From NCBI RefSeq assembly GCF_000426705.1, contig NZ_KE384555.1, positions 442,117 to 506,116 on the forward strand: 64,000 bases of DNA, in the 5' to 3' direction. The translations under genes and the position numbers were made by a program. Every line of letters starts with the position of its first letter. Within the stretch, counting starts at the first letter, position 1. Shown here piece by piece: positions 50,784 through 60,759 of the stretch. Source of the DNA: Spirochaeta cellobiosiphila DSM 17781 (GTDB lineage: Bacteria; Spirochaetota; Spirochaetia; DSM-17781). The notes beneath the pieces were generated by a model. The model saw only the letters and a program-made list of their open reading frames with translations, searched no databases and had not been told where the DNA came from.

Positions 50784-52233
50784 AAGTGGCAATAAACAAA
50801 AATAGAATAGACAATCCGGCCATGAAAGCTTGTAGGATCAGAGTCCATCTAAACCACTTAGGATAAGATATAACCGTAAGACTTAGGGCTATCAGTAATA
50901 AAGGATTGGTGGGAAAAAGCATATTAGAAAAGCCATCCCCAAAACCAAAAGCAAGTACAGCAGTTTGTCTTGTTATCCCTACAAGATCTGCCAGGGGAAC
51001 GAGAATAGGCATCATAAGAAAGGCCTTAGCTGAGGCAGATCCAATAAAAAAGTTCATACCTAAAGTCATAACATACACAAGAAGAGCAGACAAAGAGGGA
51101 GGTGCACCTTTGATCGCAGTGGCGGATCTATATAGTATCGTATCTGTAATACCACCTTGATCAATTATGTACTTCACACTATAAGCTAATAATATAAGGA
51201 TAACACCAGGCACCATAGATTGCCATCCCTTCAAAAAGATCTGTCCAACCTTCAATAAGGAATAGCCAGCAATAAGCCCGGCGCCTATTCCCCCGATAAC
51301 AAACATTAATCCCATTAAAGGGAAGGCCAGAAAGGAATACTGAGGAATAAAACCCGTACCCACAATCACAGCAAAAGCCATAGAAATACAAACCAAAAAC
51401 CATGAAAGGCTTTTATATAACTTAGGAGAATATATCCCTTTGTCAGACAGTTCTGTATCAACGTCTATCGTATCAAAATGATCTTCCTGATAAGAGAGAC
51501 TTTTATTCCTGTCTTTCTCCACTTTCCGCGCATAGAAAGCAACAAAGGCATAAACAAACCCATAAGTAATAACAAAGAATATCAGTCGCAGCCAGGCACC
51601 AGAGAATAGGGGTAAATCAGCTATCGTTTGAGCCACGCCTACCGTAAAAGGATTAGTCACCCCACTAGCCATACCAAAGGCCATAGGGAGTAAGGACATA
51701 CCCAAACCTGTAAGGCTATCCCACCCTAAGCGCTTAGCCATAGGCACAATAAAAATAATCAGAGGAACAAGACCTTCATAGACACCCAAGAATGAAGGCA
51801 AGAGCATCAGAACAAATATCATAATACCCATAAGAAGGTATTTGCGATCTTTAAATCTCTTAATCAGACTATCCATTAACACATCCATCACATGAATACG
51901 TTCCAAGATTGTGATAGAGCCTCCTACGAAGAGTAGGAATAGAATGATCGTATAAAGGGTAACAGCTCCCGAATTAAATAGAATCTCAACTGGAGCAGTA
52001 AACCAACGCCAAAAGGGATACTCTGGTTGAGGGATAGGATGATAACTACCAGTGATAATTAAAGTTCTTGAGCCCTCTACTGTACGATCATATTGTCCTG
52101 CAGGTAAAACTTTGGTCATAACACCACTAGCAATCATCAATACAAGCAAGATACCAAGAGCCATAAGAAAGGACCGGACTCCTACTTTTAAACTACTATC
52201 CTTCAGTTCCATAGAGTCTTTTTCAGGTTTCAT
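50761..52233 (-). CDS. YfcC-family carrier protein
   Basis: The protein of about 490 residues has 12 or so membrane segments and belongs to the YfcC/DcuC-like family of ion-transporter-superfamily carriers: MTKVLPAGQYDRTVEGSR, FLLFVGGSITILERIHVM, PMAFGMASGVTNPFTVGVAQTIADLP and FFIGSASAKAFLMMPILVPLADLVGI (key parts GVTNPFTVG and SASAKAFLMMPI). Such carriers move amino acids or peptides. I start at 52233 with AGGAAA upstream; it overlaps the stop of the M20 peptidase gene by 11 bases. The peptidase may process the carrier's substrate. Confidence 0.88.
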   Translation of the reverse strand: MKPEKDSMELKDSSLKVGVRSFLMALGILLVLMIASGVMTKVLPAGQYDRTVEGSRTLIITGSYHPIPQPEYPFWRWFTAPVEILFNSGAVTLYTIILFLLFVGGSITILERIHVMDVLMDSLIKRFKDRKYLLMGIMIFVLMLLPSFLGVYEGLVPLIIFIVPMAKRLGWDSLTGLGMSLLPMAFGMASGVTNPFTVGVAQTIADLPLFSGAWLRLIFFVITYGFVYAFVAFYARKVEKDRNKSLSYQEDHFDTIDVDTELSDKGIYSPKLYKSLSWFLVCISMAFAVIVGTGFIPQYSFLAFPLMGLMFVIGGIGAGLIAGYSLLKVGQIFLKGWQSMVPGVILILLAYSVKYIIDQGGITDTILYRSATAIKGAPPSLSALLVYVMTLGMNFFIGSASAKAFLMMPILVPLADLVGITRQTAVLAFGFGDGFSNMLFPTNPLLLIALSLTVISYPKWFRWTLILQAFMAGLSILFLFIATSIGFGPF

Positions 52234-53686
52234 GACAAATTTCCTGTAATAAATGGGTATAGAAAGATACGACTCTCTTATAATTATCAACACTCAGTCG
52301 CTCATTAGGAGCATGCATTAAATCCAATTCTTCAGAACTTAACAAGTAAGGAGAAAAGCGATAAACACGATCTCCTAAGTCTTTATAATATTTACTATCA
52401 GTAGTCGTCATATTGAGATAAGGCACAACACCAGCCGCATCGACTAATCCTTCCAGGGAACGATGGAATAACTCCAATTCTTTATAGGCAGGGCCGTTCC
52501 TATCGTCACTATAAACAGGATCGCATCCTTCCTCAGGATCCTGTATATCGATATAAACACCTGTGTCTTTTAGGATTTTTCGATAGCGAGCAAGACCCTT
52601 GTTAATGGTATCACCAGGAAGAAGTCGGGAATTAATAATCCCCCAAGCCCTTGTAGGTAGAACATTGGGAACAGAGCTCCCCCCACTCATGGTAACAGCT
52701 ATAGTGGATTGGATTTGAGCCGCTGTTAAGGGACGGGATTTTAATATCTTTACCAATAAAGGTTGGAATAACCATAGATTAGCCATAATCACATTTTGTG
52801 GAAAAGGAAAAAGAGAAGAGGAATAATAGAAAAAATCCCTTACCGCAAAAGGAAGCTTAGTATAACGTTTCTTTTTTTCGAGGAGACTCAAGGCCTTACT
52901 AACTTGTCCAAGGGCCGACTCTGGAGGGGGAGACGAGGAATGACCACCTTTGGACTCACTAGTTATTAACCAATTAACATTCCCCTTTTCTGCTACACCC
53001 ACAAGAGCTAAAGGCTCGCTCAAGCCTGGAATGACATCATGAACAATAGCCCCTCCTTCATCAAGAATCCATTCAAAATAGATGTTCCTCTTCTTGAACC
53101 AAGCCGCCATGGACTTAGCAGCTATACTCTTCGTCTCTTCATCGCCGGCAAAGGCGAACCATACATCTCTGTTAGGAGTTAAACCATTTTCCTGTGAGTT
53201 CTTCAGAGCTTCCATTAAACCTATAAGGGTAATCTTAGTGTCAATAGAACCTCGTCCCCAGATGTACCCCTCTACCAGGTCTGCTCCAAAGGGCTTATGA
53301 ATCCAAAGTTCTTCTTTAACTGGGACAACATCATAATGGGCTAATAATAGAATGGGCTTATTTGTATTACCACTTGAGGATTTCCAATGAATGATAATTT
53401 GATAAGGATCAGGAAAAAAACAATCAACATCAGGACTATTGAGATAGTGTTCTTTAAGAGTATTTTGGAATAAAAGGAAGGCCCCTTCCTCCATATCGTC
53501 CCTATTCTGATAACTAACAGTAGGAATCTGTAAAAATTGTCTAAAACGTCTAAGGCTGTCTTCCCACTCATGATCAGATCCAAGATCTTTCTGAGACAGA
53601 GGAATCAAAGGAGGAACTCCTACCGTCCTCAACCCCAGTATGATTATAAAAATAAAAAAGCAGCCCAGAACAACTAAATACATCAT
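52223..53686 (-). CDS. M20-family metallopeptidase, PM20D1/carboxypeptidase S-like, membrane-anchored
   Basis: The 487-residue protein starts with a hydrophobic segment (VVLGCFFIFIIILGL), probably an uncleaved membrane anchor. It then shows M20 zinc-peptidase motifs: LLLAHYDVVPV (metal His and Asp), WGRGSIDTKITLIGLMEAL (bridging Asp), FAGDEETKS (catalytic Glu pair) and EWILDEGGAI. The best match in plan is to carboxypeptidase S / PM20D1-type enzymes that cleave dipeptides or N-acyl amino acids. It is likely in the periplasm, bound to the membrane. It overlaps the carrier gene downstream, suggesting linked hydrolysis and uptake. Confidence 0.88.
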   Translation of the reverse strand: MMYLVVLGCFFIFIIILGLRTVGVPPLIPLSQKDLGSDHEWEDSLRRFRQFLQIPTVSYQNRDDMEEGAFLLFQNTLKEHYLNSPDVDCFFPDPYQIIIHWKSSSGNTNKPILLLAHYDVVPVKEELWIHKPFGADLVEGYIWGRGSIDTKITLIGLMEALKNSQENGLTPNRDVWFAFAGDEETKSIAAKSMAAWFKKRNIYFEWILDEGGAIVHDVIPGLSEPLALVGVAEKGNVNWLITSESKGGHSSSPPPESALGQVSKALSLLEKKKRYTKLPFAVRDFFYYSSSLFPFPQNVIMANLWLFQPLLVKILKSRPLTAAQIQSTIAVTMSGGSSVPNVLPTRAWGIINSRLLPGDTINKGLARYRKILKDTGVYIDIQDPEEGCDPVYSDDRNGPAYKELELFHRSLEGLVDAAGVVPYLNMTTTDSKYYKDLGDRVYRFSPYLLSSEELDLMHAPNERLSVDNYKRVVSFYTHLLQEICHET

Positions 53687-53738
53687 ATCCTTTTAGTCTA
53701 TCGGGACTGCTTGCTTCTTGTATAGTGACTAAAGTTTT

Positions 53739-54707
53739 TTAAAAGTCTAACATAACTTCCCGATCACCACCTAACTCCAGGACTTCAATGGATTTCTTAT
53801 GAATCCTGATACCAACAGAATAGAGGTATTCCTTCTGGCCCAACTTTAATCCCCACAAGGAGACAGTGAAGCCCTGATCTGCAATAAAGGAAGGAGCCTC
53901 GCTGGAATTAATTAATGTATATCCCCGTGACGTTAAATGGTTAATTAAAGTCTCCTGCCAAAAATCTATATCCTGTTCAGGATAATTATCTACAGTCTTG
54001 ACCCTTAATTTAGCCCCTTCAGGAGACATGGCTAAGAAAACAGGTTTATCATCGATAAGAGCAAAACCTTTGGGCAAAACGACTTTAGGACCCCAAAAAC
54101 TAAAACCCGGCTTCATCACCGATTGATTAATAAAATGGGCCATATCCAAATCATTAATCCAGTTAAAAGGAGAGGAGCGGTACTCGGGTAGACTATTATC
54201 CTGAAAAGATAAACTTACAGAAATATAAGCGTACTTTCGATCATTATCTAAACGTCTCAAAGACCCCTTATTGTAATCAATACGATTCATCAAACGACGT
54301 ATCTCTTGTTCAAGAGCTAAGGTGCCTTCCACCTCTGAAGAATCTAAGTAGCTAAGATTTTTTTGTAATATCTCCTGGTTAGCTTCTAAAGAAGCCTTAT
54401 TACTTTGGATTGATTGTCTTAGGTCACTAGAGGTTTGATCCCATCTTATCAGGTCTTCCGCATAGTCAGACAGGTATTCTCTAAAACTGATCAATTCTTC
54501 ATTGGGTATACGAAGTTCGACTCGATCTGTGGATTTTAGAATGAAATACCCCCTATGGCCTTCTGTCCATTTAACCAATTCATTGGCGGCATTTAGATTA
54601 TCTTTAACGAGTGCCTGGCTATCAATACTATAGGAAAGGAAAGACTCCTCTGCCCACAAACATAAAGAACCAAAGCTTAATAATAGCAGGGTAATAACTT
54701 TTCTCAT
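53739..54707 (-). CDS. DUF4349-type exported protein (paralogue 1)
   Basis: The 322-residue protein has a signal peptide (VITLLLLSFGSLCLWAEE). The central part fits DUF4349: GYFILKSTDRVELRIPNEELISFREYLSDYA (key part RVELRIPNEELISF), then a coiled-coil segment (EILQKNLSYLDSS, EQEIRRLMNRI) and ISVSLSFQDN. A C-terminal part of about 150 residues (FWQETLINHLTSRGYTL, YLYSVGIRIHKKSIEVLEL) resembles the end of the neighbouring gene product. It is therefore a paralogue of the upstream lipoprotein. The genes share one overlapping base (stop and start codons meet), so they are co-transcribed. Function unknown. Confidence 0.72.
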   Translation of the reverse strand: MRKVITLLLLSFGSLCLWAEESFLSYSIDSQALVKDNLNAANELVKWTEGHRGYFILKSTDRVELRIPNEELISFREYLSDYAEDLIRWDQTSSDLRQSIQSNKASLEANQEILQKNLSYLDSSEVEGTLALEQEIRRLMNRIDYNKGSLRRLDNDRKYAYISVSLSFQDNSLPEYRSSPFNWINDLDMAHFINQSVMKPGFSFWGPKVVLPKGFALIDDKPVFLAMSPEGAKLRVKTVDNYPEQDIDFWQETLINHLTSRGYTLINSSEAPSFIADQGFTVSLWGLKLGQKEYLYSVGIRIHKKSIEVLELGGDREVMLDF

Positions 54708-55846
54708 TATTTTATTTCTCCCCTTTCTAATACATCCATAAACTGATCTAATCCTGATTCATCAAGGGTTGGACTGAAATACTCAACTATGTGTATCCAT
54801 TTCTTATCAGTAATCACACCAACATAATACAAATAGGGTTCACGATCTTTACTAATGAAGGTAACAGATTTGATGTTCTGATTTCCAAAAGATTCTTCTC
54901 CCAAGTCTGCGCTTTTATAATAATCAGATAAATGATATTGAAGAGCTAACTGCCAAAAAGAACTATCACCTTTAGGTTCATTAGGAACAGAAGATATTCT
55001 AATAGAATGACCAGAGGCATCTTCTCCATTGAAATAATCTGCCTTATCAAAGACAGCCCAGGTTCCGCCAAGAGATAGTTTTACCTTTGCTTTAAGCACA
55101 TCCGAGACGGGATACAAGGGATTTAGATCTTTGATCCAGGGAAAAGGTATATCTTCCTCTGTTAAGGCGGGCTCTACTTTTGGTTGTAATTCTAATGTGA
55201 TTTGAGAATAGGAGGCTAACTGATTCATCACTTCGATTCTTTGTTTGATATTTTCGATCTCCTCTGTGAGTCGTCCAATCTCTCTTAGAATCTTTGCTCT
55301 CTCTTCAGGATCTGTACTCTTTTCCAATAAAGCATACAATCTGGTTCGTGTCTTCTCAGAAGTTTCTAACAAAGATTTCGTATCCTGAAAGGAATCAGTA
55401 ATATCCTGGGTGGTTTCACTCATACTCAACAATTGTCCCAATCCTTGAATTTGGAGGAATACAGAATCATATAGGTCAACAGGTATTCTTAGTACGATAT
55501 AAGTTTGATAGGACTGTTCTATATATCCACCATTAGCCAGGGTTAAATCTTCTGCTTCCTGTCTTATGGACTCTACATCATCGACTAATAACTTAACATA
55601 TCCATTATAGATCTGTTTTCTATCTTGATTACTCTGTATTAGGTCTTCAGCTTGCAATGCTGACCTCTCTTGATCAATTGTTACTATTTCCTTTTTAGAC
55701 ATATCTAAAGAAGACATAAGCTTATTTTGTTGTTCAAACACTATTTCATCATTTTGCCTTCCTGTTTCTACAGGCATATGCTCATAGCTGGCACAGGATG
55801 TAAGAGAAATGACAACCATTGTCATTAGTAGGACAAACTTATTCAT
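54707..55846 (-). CDS. DUF4349-type lipoprotein (paralogue 2)
   Basis: The 379-residue protein has a lipobox (ISLTSC, Cys18). The DUF4349 region is clear: YNGYVKLLVDDVESIRQEAEDLTLANGGYIEQ (key part VKLLVDDVESI), IVLRIPVDLYDSVFLQIQGLGQL, and the coiled-coil KILREIGRLTEEIENIKQRIEVMNQ. The C-terminal domain (FWQLALQYHLSDYYKS, YLYYVGVITDKKWIHIVEYF) matches the C-terminus of the next gene product. Both are probably envelope proteins that work together, though the role is unknown. Confidence 0.78.
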   Translation of the reverse strand: MNKFVLLMTMVVISLTSCASYEHMPVETGRQNDEIVFEQQNKLMSSLDMSKKEIVTIDQERSALQAEDLIQSNQDRKQIYNGYVKLLVDDVESIRQEAEDLTLANGGYIEQSYQTYIVLRIPVDLYDSVFLQIQGLGQLLSMSETTQDITDSFQDTKSLLETSEKTRTRLYALLEKSTDPEERAKILREIGRLTEEIENIKQRIEVMNQLASYSQITLELQPKVEPALTEEDIPFPWIKDLNPLYPVSDVLKAKVKLSLGGTWAVFDKADYFNGEDASGHSIRISSVPNEPKGDSSFWQLALQYHLSDYYKSADLGEESFGNQNIKSVTFISKDREPYLYYVGVITDKKWIHIVEYFSPTLDESGLDQFMDVLERGEIK

Positions 55847-55927
55847 CTATATACTCCTTTTACATAAGATAAGTGAACTTCTTTAACACTTGTTACAAAC
55901 AAATATATCTCTAAATGAACGATCATT

Positions 55928-56608
55928 CTAAGATTTCTTATTAAGACAGATAACTTGATCATTAGAAAACTGCCTCTCCAAAACATAGTTAAAACGATTC
56001 ACATCAAGGCAATATAGAAAATCGCTATAAGGTCCAACAGGATTTTTAATAAACTTCTGTCCACTACTATTTCTTAAGAATGTCATAACTTCTTCATAAT
56101 CTACTGACTGTCCCAGAAGCTTACTTTTCATATACTCAGCAAAGAGATAATCTTCAATACAAGAATCATCCACAGTTGTTCCTGTGCAATAAATATTAAC
56201 AATATCAAGTTTGGATTCCCTAATTAATTTGAGTAAAGCACCCATATTAACAAAACTTCCTACCACAACATGGTTAGTGGGCTTCTGAACACTGACCCCT
56301 TTTGTTCCTGCCGTTGTTGTATGAATTATAGTCTTCCCAATAAAGGATTTACCTTGTATATCAGTAGGAGAATTACCATAATCAAAGCCTTCAATCATAA
56401 TCCCCTGCCGTTCTCCAATAAGAATAGAATTCTCATATTGCTTAGATAAGGCAAAGGCATCCTCTATTGACGTGGCTAATAAATAGCTACTGGGATTATT
56501 CTCCCAGACATAGTAAGACATAGAAAAAGCCCGGAACACATCAACGACAATAGTAAAACCATTAATGCCTTCGGGATCATCGGTGGGATTGTATATGTTT
56601 ACTTTCAT
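55928..56608 (-). CDS. ComB-family protein (2-phosphosulfolactate phosphatase-like)
   Basis: The 226-residue protein fits the ComB family, Mg-dependent phosphatases named for 2-phosphosulfolactate in coenzyme M synthesis. Motifs seen are the N-terminal TIVVDVFRAFSMS, ILIGERQGIMIEGFDYGNSPTDI, GKTIIHTTTAGTKGV and IYCTGTTVDDSCIEDYLFAEY. In bacteria without coenzyme M the real substrate is often unknown, so I do not give the gene symbol. It is cytoplasmic, divergent from degP, and has no sulfonate genes beside it. Confidence 0.82.
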   Translation of the reverse strand: MKVNIYNPTDDPEGINGFTIVVDVFRAFSMSYYVWENNPSSYLLATSIEDAFALSKQYENSILIGERQGIMIEGFDYGNSPTDIQGKSFIGKTIIHTTTAGTKGVSVQKPTNHVVVGSFVNMGALLKLIRESKLDIVNIYCTGTTVDDSCIEDYLFAEYMKSKLLGQSVDYEEVMTFLRNSSGQKFIKNPVGPYSDFLYCLDVNRFNYVLERQFSNDQVICLNKKS

Positions 56609-56706
56609 AAAAAAGACCTTAGCACAAAAAAAAACACTACAAAAGTGTAACCACTTTTTTTATTTTAAGTTTAGTTATTAGATATCAATGATCAGGAGGA
56701 TCAAAA

Positions 56707-58200
56707 ATGAGAACTATAAAACCTTTTCTCCTAGCAGGCCTCTTGGCTGTCTTAACGATTATACCTGCTATAGCTGACGTACCTGACGTTAAGCTTTCGA
56801 CACCCATTACATCCAAGGACATTATGTATGCCTTACAGGATACCTATCGAGGTGTGGCAGATGAGGTTCTACCAGAAGTGGTAGAAATCAACGTTACTGA
56901 AGTCATCAAACAAAGAGTACCTAACTTTACTTCTCCCTTTGATTTTTTCCGTGACTCACCCTTTGGATTTTTTGGACCAAACCAGAATCAGGATGGTTCT
57001 GGCAAAGATGGTCAAAGTCAGGAAGGAACAAGAGAAATAGAACGACGACAACAAGGCCTTGGTTCTGGTGTTATTGTTCGTAAAAGCGGAAAAAAATACT
57101 ATGTTGTAACCAATAATCATGTTGTTGGGAATGCAGATGAAATCAATATCAAACTTTATGATGGACGTGAATATGAGGCAAAATTAGTTGGTAAAGATTC
57201 CCGTACAGACCTAGCCCTCGTTTCTTTTGAAACAAAGGATAACCTACAAGTAGCTACTCTTTCCAAAGCGGATAATATGAGAGTAGGAGACATTGTATTT
57301 GCAGTAGGAAATCCCTTAGGATTTGAATCATCCATCACACAGGGAATCATCAGCGCTTTAGGTCGAAAGGCAACAGTCGGCTCGCAGATAGCTGACTTTA
57401 CCGACTATATTCAGACAGATGCGTCTATTAACCCAGGAAACTCCGGAGGAGCTCTAGTCAACCTGGAAGGAGACTTAGTAGGTATTAATACATGGATCGC
57501 CAGTCAATCTGGAGGAAGTGTAGGGATTGGCTTTGCTATCCCTGTTGATGTAGTTGAACGTTCGGTGGATGCCTTTATCAAACATGGTAAAATTGAATAT
57601 GGCTGGTTGGGAGTGTCCATAGGTAATGTTAATGAAGCAGGTATCACTGACATTGCAAAAGCTCTTAAGATAGACGATAAAGAGGGAGCCTTTGTATCCC
57701 AACTATTCCTGGACTCGCCTGCCTACAAAGGTGGAATATTACCTGGTGACTTAATCATCAAAGTTGATAACATACAGATTAAAGACAAAAATCACCTAAC
57801 CCAACAAGTAGGAAGCCTCGCCCCAGGAACAGTCAAAGACTTAACAGTAATTCGAAATGGTAAGACCTTAACTCTACCTATCAAGTTTGAAGCCCGGGAT
57901 GAAAAGGATACACAAAACAACAAAATGCTCTGGCCTGGATTCTTTATCGTAGATTTGGATAAAGATGTTCGTGACCAGCTAAAGCTTAATTCCGGAGTAA
58001 AAGGTGTTGTTATAGCTTATGTTATCAACAATTCCCGATCTCAAATTGCCGGCATAAAACAAGGTGACATCATCACCAGAATCAACGGCAAAAAGGTTTC
58101 TGATATATCTGACTTCTACCAAGAGTTAAATCAGGAAAAACCTAATAACATCCAATTTGAAATTTACCGTAACGGAAGTACATTCCGGGTAGGTTTATAA
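56707..58200 (+). CDS. degP: HtrA/DegP-family periplasmic serine protease
   Basis: The 497-residue protease handles misfolded envelope proteins. A signal peptide (FLLAGLLAVLTIIPAIAD) leads to a chymotrypsin-like domain with the triad His138 (TNNHVVGN), Asp168 (DSRTDLALVSF) and Ser246 (NPGNSGGALVN). Two PDZ domains follow: GWLGVSIGNVNEA through GDLIIKVDNIQIKD, and LWPGFFIVDLDKD through GDIITRINGKKVSD. The loop before the protease core is rich in Gly, Gln and Asp (residues of about 95-110). It has AGGAGG upstream and a TTCG-loop terminator after it, and stands alone. Confidence 0.95.
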   Translation: MRTIKPFLLAGLLAVLTIIPAIADVPDVKLSTPITSKDIMYALQDTYRGVADEVLPEVVEINVTEVIKQRVPNFTSPFDFFRDSPFGFFGPNQNQDGSGKDGQSQEGTREIERRQQGLGSGVIVRKSGKKYYVVTNNHVVGNADEINIKLYDGREYEAKLVGKDSRTDLALVSFETKDNLQVATLSKADNMRVGDIVFAVGNPLGFESSITQGIISALGRKATVGSQIADFTDYIQTDASINPGNSGGALVNLEGDLVGINTWIASQSGGSVGIGFAIPVDVVERSVDAFIKHGKIEYGWLGVSIGNVNEAGITDIAKALKIDDKEGAFVSQLFLDSPAYKGGILPGDLIIKVDNIQIKDKNHLTQQVGSLAPGTVKDLTVIRNGKTLTLPIKFEARDEKDTQNNKMLWPGFFIVDLDKDVRDQLKLNSGVKGVVIAYVINNSRSQIAGIKQGDIITRINGKKVSDISDFYQELNQEKPNNIQFEIYRNGSTFRVGL

Positions 58201-58221
58201 GTAACTCCTTTCTAGCTTTCT

Positions 58222-58244
58222 AGGCAGCTTCGGCTGCCTTTTTT
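58222..58244 (+). terminator. Rho-independent terminator of the HtrA gene
   Basis: AGGCAGC-TTCG-GCTGCCT (58222-58239) is a stable tetraloop hairpin followed by a T run to 58244. Confidence 0.95.
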
Positions 58245-58281
58245 ATTGGCAATATAAAAAAGCATTCATTAGAATTCGAGC

Positions 58282-60405
58282 ATGATAAAATTAAAACTTC
58301 GTGACCAACTACTGTTCTTTACACTCACTCTATTAGTGATTCCCATTATAACTATAGGAACAGCAGGATACGTCATAGCCCGAAAGGCCCTCATTTCAGA
58401 AGTAGAATTGAATCTTAAGACTCAGGCTTTAGCATGGAAAAGGGAGATCTCCCACTCCCTGTCAGAGCTCAAGATACTAGAAGAACGGGAAGAATCTCTC
58501 ATTAAACAAAACCTGGCGACGATAAGCAAAAGCACGAGAAGGTTTATCCTTTTCAATGCCGAAGCTAATGAAAACAGAGAAGAACTATACAACTATATTG
58601 CCCAAATAAAAGTAGGGACCACAGGATATGTTTTTGTTATAGACCTTAAAGGAAACTATATAGTGTCAGCCAATAGAAAACGGGATGGTGAAAACATATG
58701 GGAAGCCCAGGATACCGAAGGTAACTACTTTGTGCAGGAAATAATCAAAGAGGGACAAAAGCTGAGCAATGATCAAGTGTTATATGTTCAATACCCATGG
58801 AATCGCCCTGACACTGGGGTAGTTGAGAACAAAATCACAGGCATAACCTATATTCAAGAACTGGGATTAATTGTCGGAGCCGGGTCTTATCTATCAGAGT
58901 TCCAAGGTTCCACATTGAGAGAGGACTACATTAATAGTATTAAAGATGAAATAGCCCAAAAAGTCATAGGCAAATCAGGATACATTTGGATCATTAACTC
59001 CGAAGGAGATTATGTTGTATCAGAAGGTCGGAGTGCTGATGGAAGAAACATTCTTAATCTGACAGATGCCGATGGACATTATTTTATGAAGGAAATGCTG
59101 ACCCTGGGAAAAGAATATGACAAAGAAAGCGCATTAATCTATTACTATTCCTGGATTGATGAAGGGGAAAAGAAACCCCGTGTCAAAGTAGCCGCCATAA
59201 CATACATGCCAGAACTGAATTGGCTTATTGGTCCCTCCAGTTATCAATCAGAGTTCCTGGATAGTCTTAACGAGGTACGTCTCTGGATCCTTATGATTGG
59301 ACTAATATCCCTGGGATTAGGGGTGATTCTCAGTTTGTTATTTGCCAATACCATTGCCAAACCAATTCGCTTTCTGACAGAGGAAGCTAAGCAAATAGCC
59401 ATAGGACGCATCTTCGATCAAAATGTTCTCATCAAACGCAATGACGAAATAGGAGAACTGGGTGCCAGTTTCACCACCATGCGACGTTCTTTAAAACACA
59501 AAACAGAAGAATTACAAAAGATATCTCAGGGAGATTTAAGTTCAGACTATCATACGGACAGTGAGGAAGATCATTTAGGACAATCCCTCATGAGTATGAA
59601 AATATTCCTCACCCAAATGATAGAGAGTATCTACTCAGCTATAGATCAAGTGACCATATCGTCCAATCATCTGGCGGAATCAAGTCAGTCCGTATCCCAG
59701 GGAGCTACCGAACAGGCGGCAGCCTTAGAACAAATGACTTCCATGATGGATGAAATGACAAGGGTTATTAAAGAAAATGCAAGTATATCAGATAAAACAG
59801 CACAATTTAGTAATGAAGTTCTAGACTTAGCTAAATCCGGGGGCAAACAGCTCAACGAATTAGCTAATTTGATGAAAGATATCAATGATTCCACAAATGA
59901 AATCAAGTCTGTTGTCAAAATAATAGATGACATTAGCTTCCAAATAAACCTCTTAGCCCTCAATGCCAATGTAGAGGCTGCTAGAGCCGGTAAATATGGA
60001 AAAGGTTTCGGGGTCGTGGCAGAGGAAGTAAGAAACTTAGCCGGCCGTTCTGCAAAAGCTACAGTAGAAACAAGTGGAAAGATGGAAGAGACGGTAAAAA
60101 AGATCATATCTGTTAATAATATGACTAATGAAACTGTTGCCAAATTCCAGGAAATCGTCAGTAAAGTGGAAGAAATATCCAGTGGTTTAAATCAAATGAC
60201 AGAGAGTGGCAAACAGGAAGCTTCCCAAATCATAGAAGTCAATGGCGCTCTAAATGACATATCCACCGTCACCCAAAGCAATTCTGCAGCAGCAGAAGAG
60301 AGTGCTTCTGCCGCAGAAGAATTAAAGGGACAGGCCGATCAGTTGGAAGGTCAAATATCTAAGTTCACAATCACTGACAAGGATCACCATTTATTGACTG
60401 AGTAA
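58282..60405 (+). CDS. Methyl-accepting chemotaxis protein with two single-Cache domains
   Basis: The 707-residue receptor has an N-terminal membrane helix ([15 protein letters not shown]). The extracytoplasmic part holds two similar sCache_2-type modules, one from about residue 100 ([19 protein letters not shown], then [16 protein letters not shown]) and one from about 230 ([19 protein letters not shown], then [16 protein letters not shown]). A membrane helix near 335-358, a HAMP domain and a signalling domain follow, with the tip [37 protein letters not shown] (core [19 protein letters not shown]). The twin modules look like an internal duplication. It stands alone and overlaps the convergent small gene by 15 bases. 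Confidence 0.95.
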   Translation: MIKLKLRDQLLFFTLTLLVIPIITIGTAGYVIARKALISEVELNLKTQALAWKREISHSLSELKILEEREESLIKQNLATISKSTRRFILFNAEANENREELYNYIAQIKVGTTGYVFVIDLKGNYIVSANRKRDGENIWEAQDTEGNYFVQEIIKEGQKLSNDQVLYVQYPWNRPDTGVVENKITGITYIQELGLIVGAGSYLSEFQGSTLREDYINSIKDEIAQKVIGKSGYIWIINSEGDYVVSEGRSADGRNILNLTDADGHYFMKEMLTLGKEYDKESALIYYYSWIDEGEKKPRVKVAAITYMPELNWLIGPSSYQSEFLDSLNEVRLWILMIGLISLGLGVILSLLFANTIAKPIRFLTEEAKQIAIGRIFDQNVLIKRNDEIGELGASFTTMRRSLKHKTEELQKISQGDLSSDYHTDSEEDHLGQSLMSMKIFLTQMIESIYSAIDQVTISSNHLAESSQSVSQGATEQAAALEQMTSMMDEMTRVIKENASISDKTAQFSNEVLDLAKSGGKQLNELANLMKDINDSTNEIKSVVKIIDDISFQINLLALNANVEAARAGKYGKGFGVVAEEVRNLAGRSAKATVETSGKMEETVKKIISVNNMTNETVAKFQEIVSKVEEISSGLNQMTESGKQEASQIIEVNGALNDISTVTQSNSAAAEESASAAEELKGQADQLEGQISKFTITDKDHHLLTE

Positions 60406-60759
60406 AGCAAGCAAACGAACGAACATATTTCCGAGAATGGCTACATATAAGACAAGCAATAATAGACTCAGAATATTACGGTAATGAAACCTTTGGGCGA
60501 AAACCTTTGTCTCTTCATTGATGGGATAAAAATCACTCTTCCACCAGAAGATTTGATATTTCTTACATTTGATCATGGCCATAATGGAGGAAACAAGTAT
60601 CAAGACAAAAGCCGATATAAAGACAACAGCGAAGGCGATTAGCCCAGGAAGTGTCTGATTAATCAAAACAATACCAGCACTGGATATCAAAGCGATCCGA
60701 CCTATGAACTGAGCCTTCTTGATCTTCACCAAGAGAGGGGGAACATTTAATTCGTCCAT
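60391..60759 (-). CDS. Small membrane protein downstream of nfnAB
   Basis: I do not recognise this 122-residue protein. It has three likely membrane segments ([60 protein letters not shown]) separated by a charged loop [22 protein letters not shown]. Its ATG is immediately next to the nfnB stop codon, so it is the third gene of that operon. Its role in the redox complex, if any, is unknown. Confidence 0.68.
   Translation of the reverse strand: MDELNVPPLLVKIKKAQFIGRIALISSAGIVLINQTLPGLIAFAVVFISAFVLILVSSIMAMIKCKKYQIFWWKSDFYPINEETKVFAQRFHYRNILSLLLLVLYVAILGNMFVRLLALLSQ

Noticed and set aside
56641..56661. AAAAGTG-TAAC-CACTTTT hairpin with T run before the HtrA gene
   Set aside because: It could be an attenuator, but it lies in a short divergent promoter region and is mostly A/T, so a chance match is as likely.
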